A stretch of DNA of 64,000 nt from NCBI GenBank assembly GCA_039984715.1, contig JBDWUA010000012.1, positions 124,001 to 188,000 on the forward strand. The letters run 5' to 3'. A model generated the notes under the pieces. That model had not been told where the DNA came from and searched no databases. It saw nothing but the letters and a program-made list of their open reading frames with translations. Position numbers and translations under genes: made by a program. This document shows positions 43,818-53,144 of the stretch, in pieces (position 1 is the stretch's first letter; every line of letters begins with the position of its first letter). This DNA comes from JABSSA01 sp039984715 (GTDB lineage Bacteria > Pseudomonadota > Alphaproteobacteria > Rhodobacterales > Rhodobacteraceae).

Positions 43818-44624
43818 TTATGCGCTCTCCTCGCTGCGGCCCATGATCTCTTCTTCCATGTCCCAAATCATGCTCAGAATTTCTTCGCGACGTTCCCCAA
43901 ATTCCGGTTCTTTTTTAACATCACGCAGGTCTCTTCCAACGCCCATGTCCGCAAACGGCAATCGATATTCTTTGTGAATACGTCCCGGACGCGGTGCCAT
44001 GACCAACAGACGTTCCCCAAGAAGCAGGGCTTCTTCGACCGAGTGGGTGATCAGGATGATGGTCTTGCCGGTTTCTTTCCAAAGCTTCAGAACCAAGCCT
44101 TGCATCTTTTCGCGGGTCAACGCATCAAGCGCGCCCAACGGTTCATCCATCAAAATGACATCTGGATCATTCGCCAAACAGCGCGCCAACGCGACGCGTT
44201 GCTGCATGCCACCTGACAATTCATAGACCATCTTTTCCTTGAAATCTTGCAGCCCTACGACATCCAACAGATGGTCCACGATCTGACGGCTTTCTGATTT
44301 GGCCATGCCCTTCATATCAGGCCCAAAGCGCACATTTTCACGCACGCTCATCCATTCGAATAACGCGCCTTGTTGAAAGACCATTCCGCGATGCGCATCC
44401 GGTCCAGACACCGTTTTGTCGTTCAGAACAATCGCACCCTCGGTTGGGGCAAGAAAGCCCGCAACGATATTCAATAGCGTTGTTTTCCCACAGCCTGACG
44501 GGCCAAGTACGCTCATCAGTTCGCCTTGTTTCAGGTCAAGTGTTACGTCCTTTAATGCCTGAACGTGACTTCCGTTCGGCAGATCGAAACGCATCGAAAG
44601 GTTTTTGATTTGAAGACCCGACAT
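43818..44624 (-). CDS. tauB: Taurine ABC transporter ATP-binding protein
   Basis: A 268-residue ATPase with Walker A GPSGCGKTT, Q-loop MVFQQGALFEW, signature LSGGMQQRVALARCLA, Walker B VILMDEPLGALD and the switch His in ILITHSVEEALLL. The type is the nitrate/taurine/sulfonate group. GGGGGTG precedes the ATG. It starts one base after the previous gene in the reading direction (tauC follows after 1 bp), so TauB and TauC are likely coupled. Confidence 0.93.
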   Translation of the reverse strand: MSGLQIKNLSMRFDLPNGSHVQALKDVTLDLKQGELMSVLGPSGCGKTTLLNIVAGFLAPTEGAIVLNDKTVSGPDAHRGMVFQQGALFEWMSVRENVRFGPDMKGMAKSESRQIVDHLLDVVGLQDFKEKMVYELSGGMQQRVALARCLANDPDVILMDEPLGALDALTREKMQGLVLKLWKETGKTIILITHSVEEALLLGERLLVMAPRPGRIHKEYRLPFADMGVGRDLRDVKKEPEFGERREEILSMIWDMEEEIMGRSEESA

Positions 44625-44688
44625 TGCACCCCCGTCGGATTAAGTGGGTTGAGCGATCCGGGAAACTCCCCAAGCACCCTTAAAAATA

Positions 44689-44713
44689 CCCGCGCAGAAG
44701 GAATCCGCGCGGG
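44689..44713 (-). terminator. Hairpin between tauA and tauB
   Basis: CCCGCGC (44689-44695) pairs with GCGCGGG (44707-44713), an exact 7-bp stem around 11 bases. On the minus strand it is followed by TATTTTT. It probably attenuates or stabilises the transcript so that TauA is made in excess over TauB and TauC. Confidence 0.75.
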
Positions 44714-44723
44714 CAGTTTTTGA

Positions 44724-45737
44724 TCAGAGGCCTTTTGCGTCTTCCAAAGGACCAGTGTTAACCGCGCCATCATAGCTGTCCAAAGCAGACGGGATCGATT
44801 CCGCGCCAACAAAGACACCTGCAACACCTTGCATGAAGGATTGTGCAGTGCCGCCCAACCAAGCATCGCCCAGCTGTTCCTCAATGGTCGGGAACTTGAA
44901 TGTCGACAACGTCGCAGCAGTGTCTTCCTCTGACATACCCGCGTCTTTTGCGATGACAGGCAGCATTTTTGCATGGTTGGCTTCGTCGGCCCACATTGCG
45001 TTTGCGGCCGCGGTCACAGACAAGAACTGCGCAAGCAATTCGCTTTCTTCTGCAATGAAGGCCGCCGGCGCTGTTGTCGCATCAAACACCAGAATGCCAA
45101 GCTCTTCTTTTTCGGCACCTGTCAGCAAAACGTTGCCGTGCTCTTTCATGCGACGCAGTGCGCCCCCCCAACCACAGACCATATCCAACGAACCTTGCGC
45201 GAATGCTGCAGCACCTTCTGGCGGAGCCATGTCCACGATATCCATTGATGAGATGTCGACACCAAAATGGTTCATTTGGCTTAGGAACCCATAATGCGCC
45301 GCTGTTCCCAACGGAACGGCAACTTTCTTACCAGCAAGTTCAGCCGCGGATGTTTTGTCGATTTCCAAACCGGATGCGACAACACAGTTGTCGTTTTCTG
45401 AATAAGAAACAGCGACATCAACAATCTGGATGTCTTGACCTGCGGAAGTGGCAACCACAAATGGCGGTACACCCTGACTTACAGAAATCTGAACATCGCC
45501 CGACCCCATGGCCTGGCTCATTGCTGTTCCGGTATCAAAGCTGACCCAGTTAATCTTGGTCCCACCCATGGCTTCTTCGTACATTCCAGTTTCTTTTGCG
45601 AACTGGAACGGCATTGGCCATTCAAGGAAATAGGCGACTGTAATCTCGCCACCATGGCCGCCAGCAATCGCACCTTGTGTACCGGCCAGCATGGCAACAG
45701 CAGCAGCTGCGCCCATCAGTTTGGATTTGAAGCTCAT
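44724..45737 (-). CDS. tauA: Taurine ABC transporter periplasmic binding protein
   Basis: A 337-residue exported binding protein: signal MSFKSKLMGAAAAVAMLAG ending near AIAGG, then EITVAYFLEWPMPFQFAKET, which is typical of the TauA/SsuA-like (NMT1) group. GGGAGAA precedes the ATG. It is the first gene of tauABC and is divergent from tpa, which converts taurine; this context, rather than sequence alone, points to taurine. Confidence 0.9.
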   Translation of the reverse strand: MSFKSKLMGAAAAVAMLAGTQGAIAGGHGGEITVAYFLEWPMPFQFAKETGMYEEAMGGTKINWVSFDTGTAMSQAMGSGDVQISVSQGVPPFVVATSAGQDIQIVDVAVSYSENDNCVVASGLEIDKTSAAELAGKKVAVPLGTAAHYGFLSQMNHFGVDISSMDIVDMAPPEGAAAFAQGSLDMVCGWGGALRRMKEHGNVLLTGAEKEELGILVFDATTAPAAFIAEESELLAQFLSVTAAANAMWADEANHAKMLPVIAKDAGMSEEDTAATLSTFKFPTIEEQLGDAWLGGTAQSFMQGVAGVFVGAESIPSALDSYDGAVNTGPLEDAKGL

Positions 45738-46157
45738 ACATATTCTCCCATATGTGCCACCCGTTTCGGGCAGTTCTTTGCTTTGTTCATGCGCTGAGTG
45801 TAGCGCGTACCGCCGGGTTGTCCCGGCTTAAAGAAGATCGGAAACGATTATTGCGAAAGTATCAATGATTTTCCGTGATTTACGGTCACGTCCACCTGAT
45901 CCAAGATACAACCCTTTCGGGTCACAACGGCGTTTGGTCCTGTTTTATAGGCCTTTTTCGCCCGACGCCGCACGATCTTGGACTTACACTTTAGGTGATC
46001 TGGACTTACCGATTGTTCCATTTTCTAAGCAACTGTATTTGGAAACTCTTCATATTCGATTTCGACTGGCCTTAAACTTAAGGTAATCTGGCCCTAATCC
46101 AAACCTTGGAATCAAAGTGATATGCACCATCACTAATCACCTCGCCGGGAGAGCATT
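45738..46157. promoter_or_regulatory. tauA-tpa divergent control region with TauR-like direct repeats
   Basis: No gene in 420 bases. Four copies of a CTGGACTTAA-like decamer, all in the same direction: TTGGACTTAC (45978-45987), CTGGACTTAC (46000-46009), CTGGCCTTAA (46066-46075) and CTGGCCCTAA (46088-46097). Starts are 22, 66 and 22 bp apart, i.e. multiples of two helical turns. CTGGACTTAA direct repeats are, as I recall, the TauR (GntR/MocR-type) sites at the tpa promoter of Rhodobacter capsulatus. A 6-bp hairpin (45812-45827) lies in the tauA leader. The tauR gene itself is not in the window. Confidence 0.75.
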
Positions 46158-47552
46158 ATGCACGGCACTTTCAATGAAAATGATCTGAGCCATATCATCG
46201 AGGCAGATCGAAAAAATGTCTGGCATCACCTTATTCAACACGCTCCTTTCTTTTCAGGGGCCGATCCCAAAATCATGGTCGAAGGCCGGGGGATGCGTGT
46301 TTGGGATCAGAACGGCAAAGAACACCTTGATGCAGTGTCCGGCGGTGTCTGGACGGTAAATGTCGGCTATGGTCGTGAACGGATTGCCGATGCAGTGCGT
46401 GACCAGCTTGTCAAACTGAACTATTTCGCAGGATCGGCAGGCTCCATTCCGGGCGCGATGTTTGCGGAACGTTTGTTGGAAAAAATGCCGGGGTTATCTC
46501 GGCTTTATTATGTGAACTCCGGATCCGAAGCGAACGAAAAAGCTTTCAAAATGGTCCGCCAAATTGCGCATAAACGGTATGGTAGGAAAAAGCACAAAAT
46601 CCTGTATCGTGATCGTGACTATCATGGCACGACGATTGCGAACCTAAGTGCGGGCGGTCAGGATGAACGCAACGCGCAATACGGACCATTCACACCGGGC
46701 TTCGTTCGTGTTCCTCATTGCCTTGAATATCTCAGCCACACGCAAGAAGGCGCGCCGTCTGAGAACTATGGAATTTGGGCCGCAGACGAGATCGAAAAGG
46801 TCATCCTACGGGAAGGGCCGGATACTGTTGGCGCGCTATGCTTGGAACCCGTCACTGCGGGCGGCGGTGTCATTCCACCACCAGAGGGCTATTGGCCACG
46901 CGTTCAGGAAATCTGCAAAAAATACGACATCCTACTGCACATAGACGAAGTGGTCTGTGGTTTGGGTCGAACAGGCAAATGGTTCGGATACCAAAACTAT
47001 GGCGTTAAACCGGATATCGTCACGATGGCCAAAGGTGTCGCGTCTGGATATGCCGCGATTGCGTGCTGTGTGACAACCGAAGAGGTCTTTGACATGTTCA
47101 AAGACGAAACCGGCGACATCATGAGTTACTTCCGCGATATTTCCACATTTGGTGGATGCACGGCTGGTCCAGCAGCAGCGCTGGAAAACATGAAAATCAT
47201 CGAAGAAGAAGGCCTTTTGGAAAACACCTTGGTCATGGGCGAACGCCTTATGGGCAACCTGAACAAACTGGCAGAAAAGCACAGTGTGATTGGGGATGTC
47301 CGGGGCAAAGGTCTGTTCTGCGGGGCAGAGCTTGTGACAAATCGCGAAACCAAGGACCCTGTGTCCGAAGCCGACATAAAAGCAGTGGTTGGGGATTGTA
47401 TGGCAAACGGCGTCATCATTGGCGCGACCAACCGCTCTATGCCGGGGCGGAACAATACGTTGTGTTTCTCGCCCGCTCTGATTGTGACAGCGGATGACAT
47501 CGACACCATTACAAACGCAGTAGATGCCGCATTAACGCGCGTCTTTGGCTAA
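46158..47552 (+). CDS. tpa: Taurine:pyruvate aminotransferase
   Basis: A 464-residue class III PLP aminotransferase converting taurine and pyruvate to sulfoacetaldehyde and alanine. YYVNSGSEANEKAFKMVRQ, RDYHGTTIANLS, ALCLEPVTAGGGVIPPPEGY, LLHIDEVVCGLGRTG (PLP-binding Asp) and the lysine region DIVTMAKGVASGYAA are all present. The start MHGTFNENDLSHIIEADR is the Tpa-type N terminus. GGGAGAG precedes the ATG. Sulfoacetaldehyde acetyltransferase (xsc) and pta are not in the window, so the rest of the pathway lies elsewhere. Confidence 0.93.
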   Translation: MHGTFNENDLSHIIEADRKNVWHHLIQHAPFFSGADPKIMVEGRGMRVWDQNGKEHLDAVSGGVWTVNVGYGRERIADAVRDQLVKLNYFAGSAGSIPGAMFAERLLEKMPGLSRLYYVNSGSEANEKAFKMVRQIAHKRYGRKKHKILYRDRDYHGTTIANLSAGGQDERNAQYGPFTPGFVRVPHCLEYLSHTQEGAPSENYGIWAADEIEKVILREGPDTVGALCLEPVTAGGGVIPPPEGYWPRVQEICKKYDILLHIDEVVCGLGRTGKWFGYQNYGVKPDIVTMAKGVASGYAAIACCVTTEEVFDMFKDETGDIMSYFRDISTFGGCTAGPAAALENMKIIEEEGLLENTLVMGERLMGNLNKLAEKHSVIGDVRGKGLFCGAELVTNRETKDPVSEADIKAVVGDCMANGVIIGATNRSMPGRNNTLCFSPALIVTADDIDTITNAVDAALTRVFG

Positions 47553-47559
47553 ACAATAG

Positions 47560-47582
47560 CCGCCCGGCACGGCGCCGGGCGG
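47560..47582 (+). terminator. Hairpin after tpa
   Basis: CCGCCCGGC (47560-47568), loop ACGGC, GCCGGGCGG (47574-47582), 8 bp after the tpa stop. The T-tract is weak (GGATCTCTTTCTT). Confidence 0.75.
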
Positions 47583-47659
47583 GGATCTCTTTCTTCGGAC
47601 CGCTGGACCCATCTTGGTCCAACGACTATGCTGCATCGCAACATGACCGGAGAACTTTC

Positions 47660-48337
47660 ATGAAACTCCTCGTTGGCCTTGGCAATCCGGGCGCAAAATA
47701 TGCGCGCAACCGGCACAATATTGGCTTTATGGCACTAGATCGGATTGCGGCTGACCACGGTTTTCCTGCGTGGCGCGGCAAACATAATGGCGCCGTTTCC
47801 GAAGGTCGCTTTGGGTCAGATCGCATTGTTCTGCTGAAGCCAGAAACATTCATGAACAAATCCGGCGATAGCGTCGGCGCAGCCATGCGGTTTTATAAGT
47901 TGGAACCGCAAGACGTCATCGTGTTTCACGACGAAATCGACCTCGCGCCCGGAAAGGTACGTTGGAAGGTTGGTGGCGGGCATGCTGGGCACAATGGCTT
48001 GCGTTCTATCCACTCGCATATCGGGGTCGACTATGCGCGCATCCGAATGGGTGTCGGGCATCCGGGACACAAAGATGCGGTGCCGGGTTACGTGCTGCGT
48101 GATTTTCCAAAGGCTGATGAAAACTGGTTGGATGATGTCATTCGAGGGTGTTCGGACGGGGCACCCCATCTGGCGCATGCGGATGGCGGCAAGTTTATGA
48201 ACGCAGTCGCCTTGCGCGTGAATCCACCGCGATCCAGCACCACAAAGCCTGCCAAACCTACCAAATCCGAAACACCGCAAGAAACCCCAGCCGAACCGCA
48301 ATCGCCGTTACAAAAACTGATGGAGCGCTTTCGTTGA
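47660..48337 (+). CDS. pth: Peptidyl-tRNA hydrolase
   Basis: A 225-residue enzyme that frees tRNAs from stalled peptidyl-tRNA. MKLLVGLGNPGAKYARNRHN contains the family Asn10 and the catalytic His (position 19-20); FMNKSGDSVG and VFHDEIDLAPGKVRWKVGGG are further signatures. The C-terminal 40 residues are a disordered Lys/Pro/Thr-rich tail longer than in most Pth. GGAG lies upstream. The next gene starts inside its last codon. Confidence 0.95.
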   Translation: MKLLVGLGNPGAKYARNRHNIGFMALDRIAADHGFPAWRGKHNGAVSEGRFGSDRIVLLKPETFMNKSGDSVGAAMRFYKLEPQDVIVFHDEIDLAPGKVRWKVGGGHAGHNGLRSIHSHIGVDYARIRMGVGHPGHKDAVPGYVLRDFPKADENWLDDVIRGCSDGAPHLAHADGGKFMNAVALRVNPPRSSTTKPAKPTKSETPQETPAEPQSPLQKLMERFR

Positions 48338-49371
48338 CCCTGACATCCGCATTTCTGGACCAAGCAGACACCTGCGCGCGGATGGGGTCACCATTAATGG
48401 GGCGGATTTTACGCATCCTATCAAATGGGTGGAATCCCGACAGTGAACTTGGTCGCGCGATGGATGAATATTCAGGGGACATTGGTCCAGCGGGGCATTC
48501 TTTGCCCTTGCGCATCGCAGGTGGACTGCATGCGTTGGTTCTGTTGGGAAAAGACGCGAAACTGGTCGCGGCTTATCCACCAAATGTTGTGGATGACCAA
48601 ACGTTGCAAGTGGCCGTTTTAGGGGCCTTGCACACCCACGAGGGTTTTTTTTTGAGTTGGACGACGTCACCGCCTCAAACCAACGAAGTGCGCCGCTCTG
48701 CAGCTTTGATTGCAATGGCTCATGTCGCACATGACTATTTTGATCGCCCGATTGTGCTGTCAGAATTGGGGGCAAGTGGCGGATTAAATTTGGTGTGGGA
48801 TCAGCTTAATCTGGATATCAACGGCACAAGCTTGGGCCCAACGGATGCCGTGCTGACGCTGCGGCCTGATTGGGACGGCCCGCTGCCCCCACTTGCAAGA
48901 CCCGTAATCGCGATGCGCGCGGGTGTGGACCTGAACCCGCTGGACCCAAGCAATGTGGATGATCTGCTGCGCCTGACGGCTTACCTGTGGGCGGATCAGC
49001 CAGAGCGCTTGGAAAACACGCGTTTGGCTGCACGCGCCTTGGATGTTTCTGTCGACCGAGGCGACGCAATTGATTGGTTGGACACTCGCCTGCGTCAGGT
49101 GCCAAAAGGGCATTTGCACGTGATTCAACATACTGTTGCTTGGCAATATTTTCCGGCCGATGCGCAAAAGCGCGGACAAGATTTGATCGAAGCCGCTGGG
49201 GCAAAAGCGTCAGCAGTCAGTCCCTTGGCCTGGATCCAGATGGAAACCGATGGCGACAAAACCGGGGCTGTCGGCGCTGCCTTAACGCTTAGGCTTTGGC
49301 CCGGCGACATCACCTTGCATCTGGGGCGTGCTGATTTCCACGGTCGCTGGGTGCGTTGGACTGGCAAGTGA
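48334..49371 (+). CDS. DUF2332 family protein
   Basis: A 345-residue protein with a TTG start (48334) that overlaps the pth stop as TTGA; GGAG lies 10-13 bases upstream. SPLMGRILRIL, GALHTHEGFFLSWTTSPPQTNE and LSELGASGGLNLVWDQ match DUF2332, an uncharacterised family of apparently cytoplasmic proteins. The open frame extends upstream to 48148, but that part is within pth in another frame. Function unknown. Confidence 0.85.
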   Translation: MTLTSAFLDQADTCARMGSPLMGRILRILSNGWNPDSELGRAMDEYSGDIGPAGHSLPLRIAGGLHALVLLGKDAKLVAAYPPNVVDDQTLQVAVLGALHTHEGFFLSWTTSPPQTNEVRRSAALIAMAHVAHDYFDRPIVLSELGASGGLNLVWDQLNLDINGTSLGPTDAVLTLRPDWDGPLPPLARPVIAMRAGVDLNPLDPSNVDDLLRLTAYLWADQPERLENTRLAARALDVSVDRGDAIDWLDTRLRQVPKGHLHVIQHTVAWQYFPADAQKRGQDLIEAAGAKASAVSPLAWIQMETDGDKTGAVGAALTLRLWPGDITLHLGRADFHGRWVRWTGK

Positions 49372-49433
49372 CCCAGCGTTCAGTTTGAAGGCATCGACCT
49401 CAACGTGCAGACTGATTTCACGGGAGACATCTG

Positions 49434-50603
49434 ATGCGGACTTTTCTAAAATACGGCGTTCGAGCATTGATCGTGCTGGTACTTGTCGTGGCGGCAGTCG
49501 CAATCTGGAAACGTGATGAATTACAACGCCTTATGGCCGTTAATTCACTCTTTGACGCAGGTCGCATAGTACATAACTTTTCACACATGAACGACGCGTT
49601 TTTGAATGTCAGTGTCGCTCGAGGTGAGGCCCCGATAACGCCACTACAGAATGGTGATAGTACTTCAATTCCAAATAGTTACGACGCATGGGTAAAGTCA
49701 CGTAATATCACGTCCTTTCTTGTTCTACATGATGGGCAAGTCGTGCATGAGGCCTATTACAACGACACGACACCACAGGATCTCCGCATCTCGTGGTCTA
49801 TGGCCAAAAGTTACTTGTCGGCGCTGTTGGGCATTGTGATGGATGAAGGTGCAATTGCCAGTCTGGATGACCCCGTCACGAAATACGCGCCGTCGTTAAA
49901 GGGTGGTGCATACGATGCCGCAAGTATCCGCGATGTGTTAACGATGACATCGGGCGTGACATTTAACGAAGATTATCTGGACTACGATTCAGACATCAAC
50001 CGGATGGGTCGTGTATTGGCCTTGGGCGGAAAGATGGATGACTTTGCCGCTGAATTGACCGAAACGAATTCAGCGCCCGGTGCCCGTTGGAAATACGTAT
50101 CCATCGACACACATATCATCAGCATGGTGATCCGTGGCGCGACGGGACGCGATATTCCATCCTTGTTAAGCGAAAAGATAATTGAACCGCTTGGCGTAGA
50201 ACAGGCCCCCTATTATCTGACAGATGGCGTGGGTGTCGCATTTGTACTGGGCGGTTTGAACGTAACAACCCGCGACTATGCACGTTTTGGGCAGATGATT
50301 TTGCAAGACGGTCAATGGCAAGGCCAACAAATCGTTCCCGCAGATTGGATTGCGGATTCCACTGCCCCAAGCGCCCCGACAGAGCCCGGCAAAACGCAAT
50401 ATGGATACCAATGGTGGATACCGTCAGATGCGCGACCTGGTGAATTTTTTGCACGCGGCATCTATGGCCAATACATCTATTTCAACAAACCTGCAGGCGT
50501 CGTCATCGTCTCGACCGCCGCAGACCGTAAGTTCCGCGAAAAGGGTCGTGCGACGGACGACATCGCCCTGTTCAGGTCTGTTGTTGACGGCATTCAAAAT
50601 TGA
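49434..50603 (+). CDS. Class C beta-lactamase-like serine hydrolase
   Basis: A 389-residue protein with an N-terminal membrane anchor (residues about 7-25). The SxxK motif is SMAK in WSMAKSYLSALLG near residue 120, and RWKYVSIDTHIISMVIRG and RGIYGQYIYFN carry the Tyr and Gly regions of the fold. The family includes beta-lactamases, esterases and peptidases; there is no sign that this one acts on antibiotics. A transcription unit with the DUF2332 gene is possible. Confidence 0.87.
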   Translation: MRTFLKYGVRALIVLVLVVAAVAIWKRDELQRLMAVNSLFDAGRIVHNFSHMNDAFLNVSVARGEAPITPLQNGDSTSIPNSYDAWVKSRNITSFLVLHDGQVVHEAYYNDTTPQDLRISWSMAKSYLSALLGIVMDEGAIASLDDPVTKYAPSLKGGAYDAASIRDVLTMTSGVTFNEDYLDYDSDINRMGRVLALGGKMDDFAAELTETNSAPGARWKYVSIDTHIISMVIRGATGRDIPSLLSEKIIEPLGVEQAPYYLTDGVGVAFVLGGLNVTTRDYARFGQMILQDGQWQGQQIVPADWIADSTAPSAPTEPGKTQYGYQWWIPSDARPGEFFARGIYGQYIYFNKPAGVVIVSTAADRKFREKGRATDDIALFRSVVDGIQN

Positions 50604-50667
50604 GAACTTGTTTTACGAACGAACCAACACCTCTTTACCTCGCGCGCAGAAAACCTAGGGTCTAAAC

Positions 50668-51042
50668 ATGCAACCTGATGACAGCATCAACGTACACGGC
50701 ACAGCCCTGCAATTGTGCGGAATGGACCCGGTGACTGGTTTCTTTCGAAACGGGCATTGTGACACTTGCTCTGATGATCATGGAAGCCACACAGTCTGCG
50801 CGATTATGACGGCAGAGTTCCTTGCCTTTTCGAAGTATGTTGGCAACGACCTCAGCACGTCGCGACCGGAATATGGCTTTAAAGGATTAAATGCCGGGGA
50901 CAGTTGGTGTCTGTGCGCCGCACGCTTTCTGCAAGCGCATGATGAAGGCTGCGCCCCAAAGGTCAACTTGATGGCGACGCATCAAATGGCTTTGGACATT
51001 GTTCCGCTAGAAGTTCTTGAAGAACACAGCGCTCAATCTTGA
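50668..51042 (+). CDS. DUF2237 family protein
   Basis: A 124-residue protein. GMDPVTGFFRNGHCDTC, DHGSHTVCAIMTAEFLAFSK, GLNAGDSWCLCAARF and MALDIVPLEVL match DUF2237. The many Cys and His residues suggest a metal or redox role, but none is proven. It has a bidirectional terminator behind it and converges on trpB. Confidence 0.88.
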   Translation: MQPDDSINVHGTALQLCGMDPVTGFFRNGHCDTCSDDHGSHTVCAIMTAEFLAFSKYVGNDLSTSRPEYGFKGLNAGDSWCLCAARFLQAHDEGCAPKVNLMATHQMALDIVPLEVLEEHSAQS

Positions 51043-51052
51043 ATCCAAACGA

Positions 51053-51080
51053 AAAAACCCACGACGCTGCGTGGGTTTTT
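51053..51080. terminator. Bidirectional terminator between DUF2237 gene and trpB
   Basis: AAAAACCCACG (51053-51063), loop ACGCTG, CGTGGGTTTTT (51070-51080): an exact 11-bp stem with T-runs on both strands. Confidence 0.93.
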
Positions 51081-51111
51081 CATTTTTAGGTCACTGTAAT
51101 GACGCGACGCG

Positions 51112-52344
51112 TCAATCGCCTTCGCCCATGTCCATGCCCAAAGCCCGCGCAACCGTGAAGATGTCTTTGTCACCTCGACCGCACATGTTCATGCAAATAA
51201 TGTGATCCTTGGGCAAGTCCGGTGCAATCTTCATCACATGGGCCAAAGCGTGAGATGGTTCCAACGCGGGTATGATGCCTTCTTGCTCGCAACATAGCTG
51301 GAACGCCTCAAGCGCTTCAACATCTGTGATGGATACGTATTGCGCACGACCGATATCATGCAGCCATGAATGTTCGGGGCCAATGCCCGGGTAATCCAAC
51401 CCTGCGGAAATCGAGAACCCTTCCAAAATTTGGCCGTCGTCATCCTGCAATAGATATGTCCGGTTGCCATGTAAGACACCCGGTCGCCCCCCGGTAAGGG
51501 ACGCGCAATGTTCCATCTTTTCGTTCACGCCTTTACCGCCAGCTTCGACGCCGATGATATTGACGGATTCGTCATCCAAGAACGGAAAGAACAGCCCCAT
51601 CGCATTGGACCCGCCGCCAATGGCCGCGATAAGCGTATCGGGCAATCGCCCTTCGGCCTCTTGCATCTGGGCTTTGGCTTCTTTGCCGATGATGGCCTGA
51701 AAATCACGTACCATGGCAGGGTACGGATGCGGCCCTGCCACTGTGCCGATGCAATAAAACGTATCGCGCACATTGGTCACCCAGTCGCGCAACGCGTCGT
51801 TCATCGCGTCTTTCAATGTGCCGCGTCCCGAGGTTACCGGAATGACCTCAGCCCCCAAAAGCTTCATGCGAAAGACGTTGGGTGCTTGGCGTTCAACGTC
51901 ATGCGCGCCCATGTAGACCACGCATTTCAAACCAAACTTGGCGCAGACGGTCGCAGTTGCAACACCGTGTTGTCCCGCACCCGTTTCCGCAATGATCCTA
52001 GATTTGCCCATACGGCGCGCAAGAATGATTTGGCCCAGCACGTTATTGATCTTGTGAGCGCCAGTGTGGTTCAGCTCGTCGCGCTTGAGGTAAATCTTGG
52101 CGCCGCTCAGATGTTCCGTCAGACGTTCAGCGTGATACAATGGGCTCGGACGGCCAACGTAATGCTTCCACAAAAATTCCATCTCGTCCCAAAAGGACTT
52201 ATCCGTCTTTGCCTTTTCGTATTCCGCTTCCAAATCAAGGATCAGCGGCATCAAGGTTTCGGACACGAACCGGCCACCAAACTGGCCGAAGCGACCCTTA
52301 TCGTCGGGTCCATTCATGAAGGAATTGATCAGATCTTCGGGCAT
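51112..52344 (-). CDS. trpB: Tryptophan synthase beta chain
   Basis: A 410-residue PLP enzyme joining indole and serine. The PLP lysine lies in LNHTGAHKINNVLGQ, and the serine site and the glycine-rich AAIGGGSNAMG follow. GRFGQFGGRFVSETLM is the family N terminus. GGGGAG precedes the ATG at 52344, so this is the start rather than 52398. trpF is upstream (152-bp gap); trpA is far away. Confidence 0.96.
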   Translation of the reverse strand: MPEDLINSFMNGPDDKGRFGQFGGRFVSETLMPLILDLEAEYEKAKTDKSFWDEMEFLWKHYVGRPSPLYHAERLTEHLSGAKIYLKRDELNHTGAHKINNVLGQIILARRMGKSRIIAETGAGQHGVATATVCAKFGLKCVVYMGAHDVERQAPNVFRMKLLGAEVIPVTSGRGTLKDAMNDALRDWVTNVRDTFYCIGTVAGPHPYPAMVRDFQAIIGKEAKAQMQEAEGRLPDTLIAAIGGGSNAMGLFFPFLDDESVNIIGVEAGGKGVNEKMEHCASLTGGRPGVLHGNRTYLLQDDDGQILEGFSISAGLDYPGIGPEHSWLHDIGRAQYVSITDVEALEAFQLCCEQEGIIPALEPSHALAHVMKIAPDLPKDHIICMNMCGRGDKDIFTVARALGMDMGEGD

Positions 52345-52496
52345 TTCGGGCTCCCCTTTTGAAGGTCTTCTTGTGTCAACAAATGCGCGGCGAAACAAGA
52401 CGATTTCAACAGCTTTAGTGTACCCTCGTCATGCGCATGAAGACTGAGCTGTCATCAAAGTCGACATCAAACGCGTCAGGAATGTAGGTAAGTCAA

Positions 52497-53138
52497 TTAC
52501 CTTGCCGCCGCGATGAAGGCCTTGATTAGGTTCGGATCTTTTTCACCAGGTGCCGATTCAACACCTGTGGATACATCAATTTGCCGCGCACCCGTCAGCT
52601 TGATTGCTTCGCCTACATTGTCAGGCACAAGACCACCGGCCAGCATCCATGGAACGGACCAACGCCGACCTGCGATCAACTTCCAATCAAATGCCAAACC
52701 GTTGCCGCCCGGCAGTTCAGAATGCTTCGGGGGTTTGGCATCAACCAATAATTGATCCGCAACCTTCGCGTACCGATCCAACGCGGCCACATCATCGGCA
52801 TCCGCAACGCCAACCGCCTTCATAACTGGCAATCCGTAACGCGCCTTGATTTCTGCGACACGTTCTGGCGTTTCCGTGCCATGCAATTGTAGCATGTCCA
52901 ACGGAACAGTGGACGCCAGCGTATCAAGCTGTGCATCATCCGCATTCACCACCAATGCGACTTTGGCAATGCCTGTGGGCGTGGCTAAAGACAGCGAACG
53001 CGCGGCGTCCAAGCTGACAAAGCGCGGTGATTTTTCAAAAAACACGAAACCCACATATCGAGCGCCAGCCTTCGCCAACACATCCAAATGCGCGAGTTCT
53101 TTTATTCCGCAAATTTTGACAGAAACATCTGCGCTCAT
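52497..53138 (-). CDS. trpF: Phosphoribosylanthranilate isomerase
   Basis: A 213-residue TIM-barrel enzyme of tryptophan synthesis. VKICGIKELAHLDVLAKAGARYVGFVF opens the first strand with catalytic Cys in outline, LQLHGTETPE is the middle signature, and WMLAGGLVPDNVGEAI plus DVSTGVESAPGEKD are the phosphate-binding end. It starts 6 bp after lapA-like and precedes trpB. Confidence 0.95.
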   Translation of the reverse strand: MSADVSVKICGIKELAHLDVLAKAGARYVGFVFFEKSPRFVSLDAARSLSLATPTGIAKVALVVNADDAQLDTLASTVPLDMLQLHGTETPERVAEIKARYGLPVMKAVGVADADDVAALDRYAKVADQLLVDAKPPKHSELPGGNGLAFDWKLIAGRRWSVPWMLAGGLVPDNVGEAIKLTGARQIDVSTGVESAPGEKDPNLIKAFIAAAR

Positions 53139-53144
53139 GCGCGC

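Noticed and set aside
48148..48333. Upstream extension of the DUF2332 frame
   Set aside because: It lies inside pth in another frame; the TTG at 48334 has a ribosome binding site and fits the family start.
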